Assembly (NCBI RefSeq): GCF_001428665.1
Contig: NZ_LMIJ01000030.1
Coordinates: 213,195-277,194 of the forward strand
Direction of reading: 5' to 3'
Source: Acidovorax sp. Root219
Lineage (GTDB): Bacteria > Pseudomonadota > Gammaproteobacteria > Burkholderiales > Burkholderiaceae_C
Length of the DNA stretch: 64,000 nt
The notes under the pieces were generated by a model, which worked only from the letters and a program-made list of their open reading frames with translations, was not told the origin of the DNA and ran no database searches. Below are positions 61,056 through 64,000 of this stretch, piece by piece (position 1 is the first letter of the stretch; the number at the start of each line of letters is the position of its first letter). Position numbers and translations under genes: made by a program.

Positions 61056-62495
61056 ATGCGGCACGCCCAGCCCCCGATAGCACGGCCTGCGCTCCAGGGC
61101 AGGGCGGCAGGCCTGCTGCGGCGGTTCATGCTTGTGGTCGCACTGGGACTGGGCTGCACCATCGCCGTGGCAGACCCGCCCCGCAGCGGCGCCAGGCAGC
61201 CCGCCGCGCCACGCGCGGAAATCCCGGTTGTCCAGGACATTCTGAACATGCCGGTCGGCGACCCGCCCGTCGAGTCCATGCACTGGCCCCAGGCGCTGGA
61301 GGCATTGGGCCGTCCACGCGAGGCCGCCGCTCTGCGCCAGGCACTGCTGCTGCGCTGGCTGGCCAGCCTGCAGCCGACAGGCAACTTCGCCCCAGCGACC
61401 GAAACCCTGGGCCAGGCCATCGAGTCCGTCGGTTCGCCGGAAGGCACGGCCCGCGCTCGCGACGCCAAGGCCTGGTGGAACGCCCTGCTGGCCCGACAGC
61501 TGCGCATCGCACTGCCCGAGGCCAGCGTGCCCTTGCCTGACGAGATCGGCAGCCTGCGGGAACGTCTGGTGAACCTGCGCCCCGGCGTCTGGGCACTGCG
61601 CGACAACGCCAGGGCACCCACTGCCAGCCCGACCCCGGGCGTACCGCCCGCACCCGGCGTCTTCGCCCTGGTGGAACTGCGCAACACCGGCAGCAGGGCG
61701 CTGGCCCTGAGCCCGTTCGAACTCGAACTGCTGCCGGAGCGTGCTGCGGCCCAAGCCGTCACACCCGCCTGGTCAATGGCCTGCGAGACTCCCCGCTACC
61801 AGGCCAAAGCCGCCCTGGCGCCCGACCAGGCCCTGCCCTACCTGTGCCGCGGTCCGGCGCTGCAAGCTGCCGCAGGGGATGCGGGGGCGGTGCTCCTCGC
61901 CGCCCAGCAGCAGGGGCAGCTGCGCATCCGGTCCGACGCGCTAGACCGGGAATCCGAGCGCGACGCGCTCGTTACCGCGCTCGCGCAGCCCCGGCAGGAC
62001 GCGCTGCGCAGCTTTCTGGCGGCCAATGCGTCGTGCGAGCAACGCGGAAACTGCGCCGCACAAGCCCGCGAGACCCGGGCGGGCGCGGCCAAGGCGGCCT
62101 CTGCAAGCCAGGCCCGCGAGCGCGATCGCTGGGCCGCCCTGAAATGGTGGGGGGCCCTCCTCGCCGGTGCTGCGGTGTATGCCGCCATGGCCCGCTACAT
62201 CAGCGTAGCGGCCGCCTCGGTCGCCCTGTTCATTGCGCTGGCCATCCCGGCCTACCATGTCTTCCAGTCGGCGCGCACCATGAACACGGCCGACAACTGG
62301 GGCGGTTTTGTCGTGATCCCGATGATGGGCCTGGCCATCCTGGTTCCCATCGTGGCGCCGCCCATTGCAGCCTGGATCTACCGCACCGCCACCAACCGCC
62401 AGGACCGCCGCCGGACCCTTCTGTCGATCGGCTACTTTGTGGTCACGGTCCTCGCCTTCGCGTTGATCAACCGCATCCTGGACCTGCTGTTCTGA
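61056..62495 (+). CDS. membrane protein of unknown function
   Basis: I do not recognise this 479-residue protein. A signal peptide or anchor (FMLVVALGLGCTIAVA) precedes a long periplasmic part of about 320 residues with a beta-sandwich-like stretch (VFALVELRNTGSRALALSPFEL) and four Cys (two in ASCEQRGNC). The C-terminal part has about four membrane helices near 365-478 (WWGALLAGAAVYAAMARY, VALFIALAIPAYHVF, GFVVIPMMGLAILVPIVAPP, IGYFVVTVLAFALI). It follows prfC by 40 bp and precedes a HAD phosphatase gene by 37 bp, so it may be in one transcript. Confidence 0.75.
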   Translation: MRHAQPPIARPALQGRAAGLLRRFMLVVALGLGCTIAVADPPRSGARQPAAPRAEIPVVQDILNMPVGDPPVESMHWPQALEALGRPREAAALRQALLLRWLASLQPTGNFAPATETLGQAIESVGSPEGTARARDAKAWWNALLARQLRIALPEASVPLPDEIGSLRERLVNLRPGVWALRDNARAPTASPTPGVPPAPGVFALVELRNTGSRALALSPFELELLPERAAAQAVTPAWSMACETPRYQAKAALAPDQALPYLCRGPALQAAAGDAGAVLLAAQQQGQLRIRSDALDRESERDALVTALAQPRQDALRSFLAANASCEQRGNCAAQARETRAGAAKAASASQARERDRWAALKWWGALLAGAAVYAAMARYISVAAASVALFIALAIPAYHVFQSARTMNTADNWGGFVVIPMMGLAILVPIVAPPIAAWIYRTATNRQDRRRTLLSIGYFVVTVLAFALINRILDLLF

Positions 62496-62532
62496 CCGGG
62501 CTACGCCGGTCCCATTTTTTGCCTCCGCCTTC

Positions 62533-63342
62533 ATGCATCCCCTGACCCACTGGCACATTGCAGCCACACCCCCTTTGCTGGGTGTCTTCACCGACATTGA
62601 CGACACGCTGACCACCGACGGCGCCATCACGCCCGATGCGCTTGAAGCGCTGCGCGCGTTGCGCGCCGCAGGCCTGCACGTCATCCCTATCACCGGGCGC
62701 CCCGTGGGGTGGAGCGAACCCTTTGCGCTGAGCTGGCCCGTCGATGCCATCGTGGCCGAAAACGGTGCCGTGGCGCTGCGCCGCGGGGAGGGACTGCACG
62801 GCCCGGAATTGGCCAAGGCCTACCAGCAGGACGCGCCCACCCGCAAGGCCAATTACGCACGCATGCAGGAGGTGCTGGCGCAGATCGAGCGCGAGGTACC
62901 GGGTGCAGGCCGCGCCACCGACTCCCCGGGCCGCGAGACCGACATCGCCATCGATCACAGCGAGTTCACCGACCTGTCGCAGGGCGCCATCGACGCCGCC
63001 GTGCAGCGCATGCGCGCGGCCGGCATGAACGCGACGGTGAGCAGCATCCACATCAATGGCTGGTTTGGCGCACACAACAAGCTCGAAGGCGCCCGCTGGA
63101 TCGTGCGCGAACTGTTCGGCCGCGACCTTGATGCCGAGATGGACCGCTGGGTCTACGTGGGCGATTCGACCAACGACCAGCTCATGTTCCAGCACTTCCC
63201 GCACAGCGTGGGCGTGGCCAACATCGCGCGCTTCGTGCCACAGCTGGCCCACCTGCCGCGCTATGTGACCGAGGGCGAGCGCGGTGCCGGCTTTGCCGAG
63301 GTGGCGCAACGCATCCTCACGCGGATGGCGGCCACCGCCTGA
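62533..63342 (+). CDS. HAD-superfamily phosphatase, subfamily IIB
   Basis: A 269-residue HAD-IIB enzyme. Motif I is FTDIDDTLT with nucleophile and acid Asp residues, motif II is IPITGRP, and the C2 cap lies at about 85-190. Motif IV is YVGDSTNDQLMF. Members dephosphorylate sugar phosphates such as trehalose-, sucrose- or mannosylglycerate-phosphate. No synthase gene is nearby, so the substrate is open. It is followed 20 bp later by a DUF1566 gene. Confidence 0.9.
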   Translation: MHPLTHWHIAATPPLLGVFTDIDDTLTTDGAITPDALEALRALRAAGLHVIPITGRPVGWSEPFALSWPVDAIVAENGAVALRRGEGLHGPELAKAYQQDAPTRKANYARMQEVLAQIEREVPGAGRATDSPGRETDIAIDHSEFTDLSQGAIDAAVQRMRAAGMNATVSSIHINGWFGAHNKLEGARWIVRELFGRDLDAEMDRWVYVGDSTNDQLMFQHFPHSVGVANIARFVPQLAHLPRYVTEGERGAGFAEVAQRILTRMAATA

Positions 63343-63362
63343 CAGGCCAGGCCGCTGCGCAC

Positions 63363-63845
63363 ATGTCCCGGCGCAACACCTTCGCTTTGGCATGGCTCGC
63401 CATGGGAGTCGGCGCCTTGGGCGTCTACCTGCTCACGACGCAGTACACGCCGGCCCGCTTTTCCGTGCGCGCGGGCGGCCAGGAGGTACACGACCGCAGC
63501 ACCGGCGTCACCTGGCGCCGCTGCGCCGAGGGCATGCATTGGACCGGAGCAGGCTGCGCGGGCGAGCCCCAGGCCTTCACCCAGATCGAGGCGGCGGAAC
63601 ACGCCGCTCAACAGGCTGGCTGGCGCCTGCCCACGGTGCGTGAACTGCACACGCTGGTGGACGAGGCGCGCAGCCACCCCGCCATCGCCATAGAGGCGTT
63701 TCCCGACACGCCTCCCACCTGGTTCTGGAGCGCAAGCCAGGCCAACAGCCGCATCACCCATGCCTGGCTGGTGCATTTCGGCGAGGGCCGGGCCAACATG
63801 GCACTGAGGCTCAATCACCTGCCGGTACGCCTGGTCAGGCGTTGA
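63363..63845 (+). CDS. DUF1566 domain protein with N-terminal anchor
   Basis: A 160-residue protein. One membrane anchor at about 8-24 (ALAWLAMGVGALGVYLL) precedes a DUF1566 (Lcl C-terminal-like) domain. That domain has the usual TGVTWRRCAEGMHWTG start, GWRLPTVRELHTLVDEA, FWSASQANS and the closing LPVRLVRR. Two Cys (RRCAEG, GAGCAG) may pair in the periplasm. Such domains are linked to surface or fimbrial proteins, but the function is unknown. Confidence 0.85.
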   Translation: MSRRNTFALAWLAMGVGALGVYLLTTQYTPARFSVRAGGQEVHDRSTGVTWRRCAEGMHWTGAGCAGEPQAFTQIEAAEHAAQQAGWRLPTVRELHTLVDEARSHPAIAIEAFPDTPPTWFWSASQANSRITHAWLVHFGEGRANMALRLNHLPVRLVRR

Positions 63846-63849
63846 GGAC

Positions 63850-64000
63850 CTACAGGGTTTTGGTCAGCGAGACGATCACGCGCGACTTGTTGACGGGACC
63901 GAAGTAGTCCTTCTTGTTGGCGCCGACCACGGCAGCGCCCAGCGACAGGCCCGAGCCGAAGTCATAGGCACCGCCGACGCTGTAGTCGATGTAGTTGGGG
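63850..64000 (-). CDS. TorF-like putative porin, C-terminal end (truncated by window edge)
   Basis: The last 49 residues of a beta-barrel protein: IDYSVGGAYDFGSGLSLGAA, then GANKKDYFGPVNKSRVIVSLTKTL at the end. The alternating strands and this ending fit the TorF family (TIGR02001-type) outer-membrane proteins. In Burkholderiales these often precede glnK and amtB, but the direction here puts any such genes among those already listed, and none is seen. The start lies past the right edge. Confidence 0.75.
   Translation of the reverse strand, partial: PNYIDYSVGGAYDFGSGLSLGAAVVGANKKDYFGPVNKSRVIVSLTKTL

Overview
The window is high-GC, densely coded bacterial chromosome, most likely from a member of the Comamonadaceae (Burkholderiales, Acidovorax-like). 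This rests on four Bug/TctC-type solute receptors, Burkholderiales-type porins, many LysR regulators, two DUF2917 proteins, an SAH riboswitch in front of ahcY, and the housekeeping order tyrS / M23 peptidase / anmK / erpA / bactofilin / DUF6776-like / rpsI / rplM. I see no rRNA, tRNA, CRISPR array, transposase or prophage gene.

Layout. 1-5.1 kb: a truncated LysR gene, a second LysR gene divergent from a coupled RidA-like / old-yellow-enzyme pair, then two tandem Bug receptors. 5.3-7.1 kb: a TPR-like diguanylate cyclase, followed by about 0.5 kb without a gene that holds a perfect palindrome. 7.7-14.1 kb: a LysR-controlled catabolic operon (CoA-transferase, DUF1254/DUF1214 protein, Bug receptor, lipoprotein carboxylesterase). 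14.2-18 kb: glmS, an Lrp/AsnC regulator and a MASE2 diguanylate cyclase. 18-25.6 kb: the aerobic corrin-ring cluster cobG-H-I-J-K-L-E-M-F, packed without gaps and with cobK alone inverted inside it. 25.6-31.9 kb: an orphan histidine kinase, glmU, a Crp/Fnr regulator divergent from a stand-alone BLUF photoreceptor, a glycosyltransferase and two DUF2917 proteins.

32-40 kb: a LysR gene, then a six-gene accessory operon under its own divergent LysR gene: porin, Bug receptor, HpaI-type aldolase, LigI-type amidohydrolase, a bacterial EAR/EPTP beta-propeller protein and a 379-residue protein I do not recognise. 40-48.4 kb: tyrS, M23 peptidase, anmK, an MFS exporter, erpA, bactofilin, a coiled-coil membrane protein, rpsI, rplM. 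48.5-53 kb: a transmembrane Ser/Thr kinase, rlmJ, an RlpA-like protein and a small secreted protein. 53-56.6 kb: ahcY-tlyA-metF behind an SAH riboswitch, a methyl-cycle unit. 56.6-64 kb: a DUF2855 protein, TetR regulator, SDR dehydrogenase, prfC, a membrane protein, a HAD phosphatase, a DUF1566 protein and the 3' end of a TorF-like porin gene.

How the genes work together. The accessory parts are import-plus-catabolism modules, each pairing a LysR regulator with a Bug receptor and enzymes. The cob cluster makes the corrin ring from precorrin-2 onward. ahcY and metF recycle the SAH and folate carbon of the methyl cycle, which also consumes SAM made available to the cob methyltransferases. glmS and glmU both serve UDP-GlcNAc synthesis, while anmK and the M23 peptidase serve wall recycling and remodelling. 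The least explained parts are the EAR-propeller operon, the inverted cobK arrangement, the acidic insertion in TlyA and the structured Crp/BLUF intergenic region.
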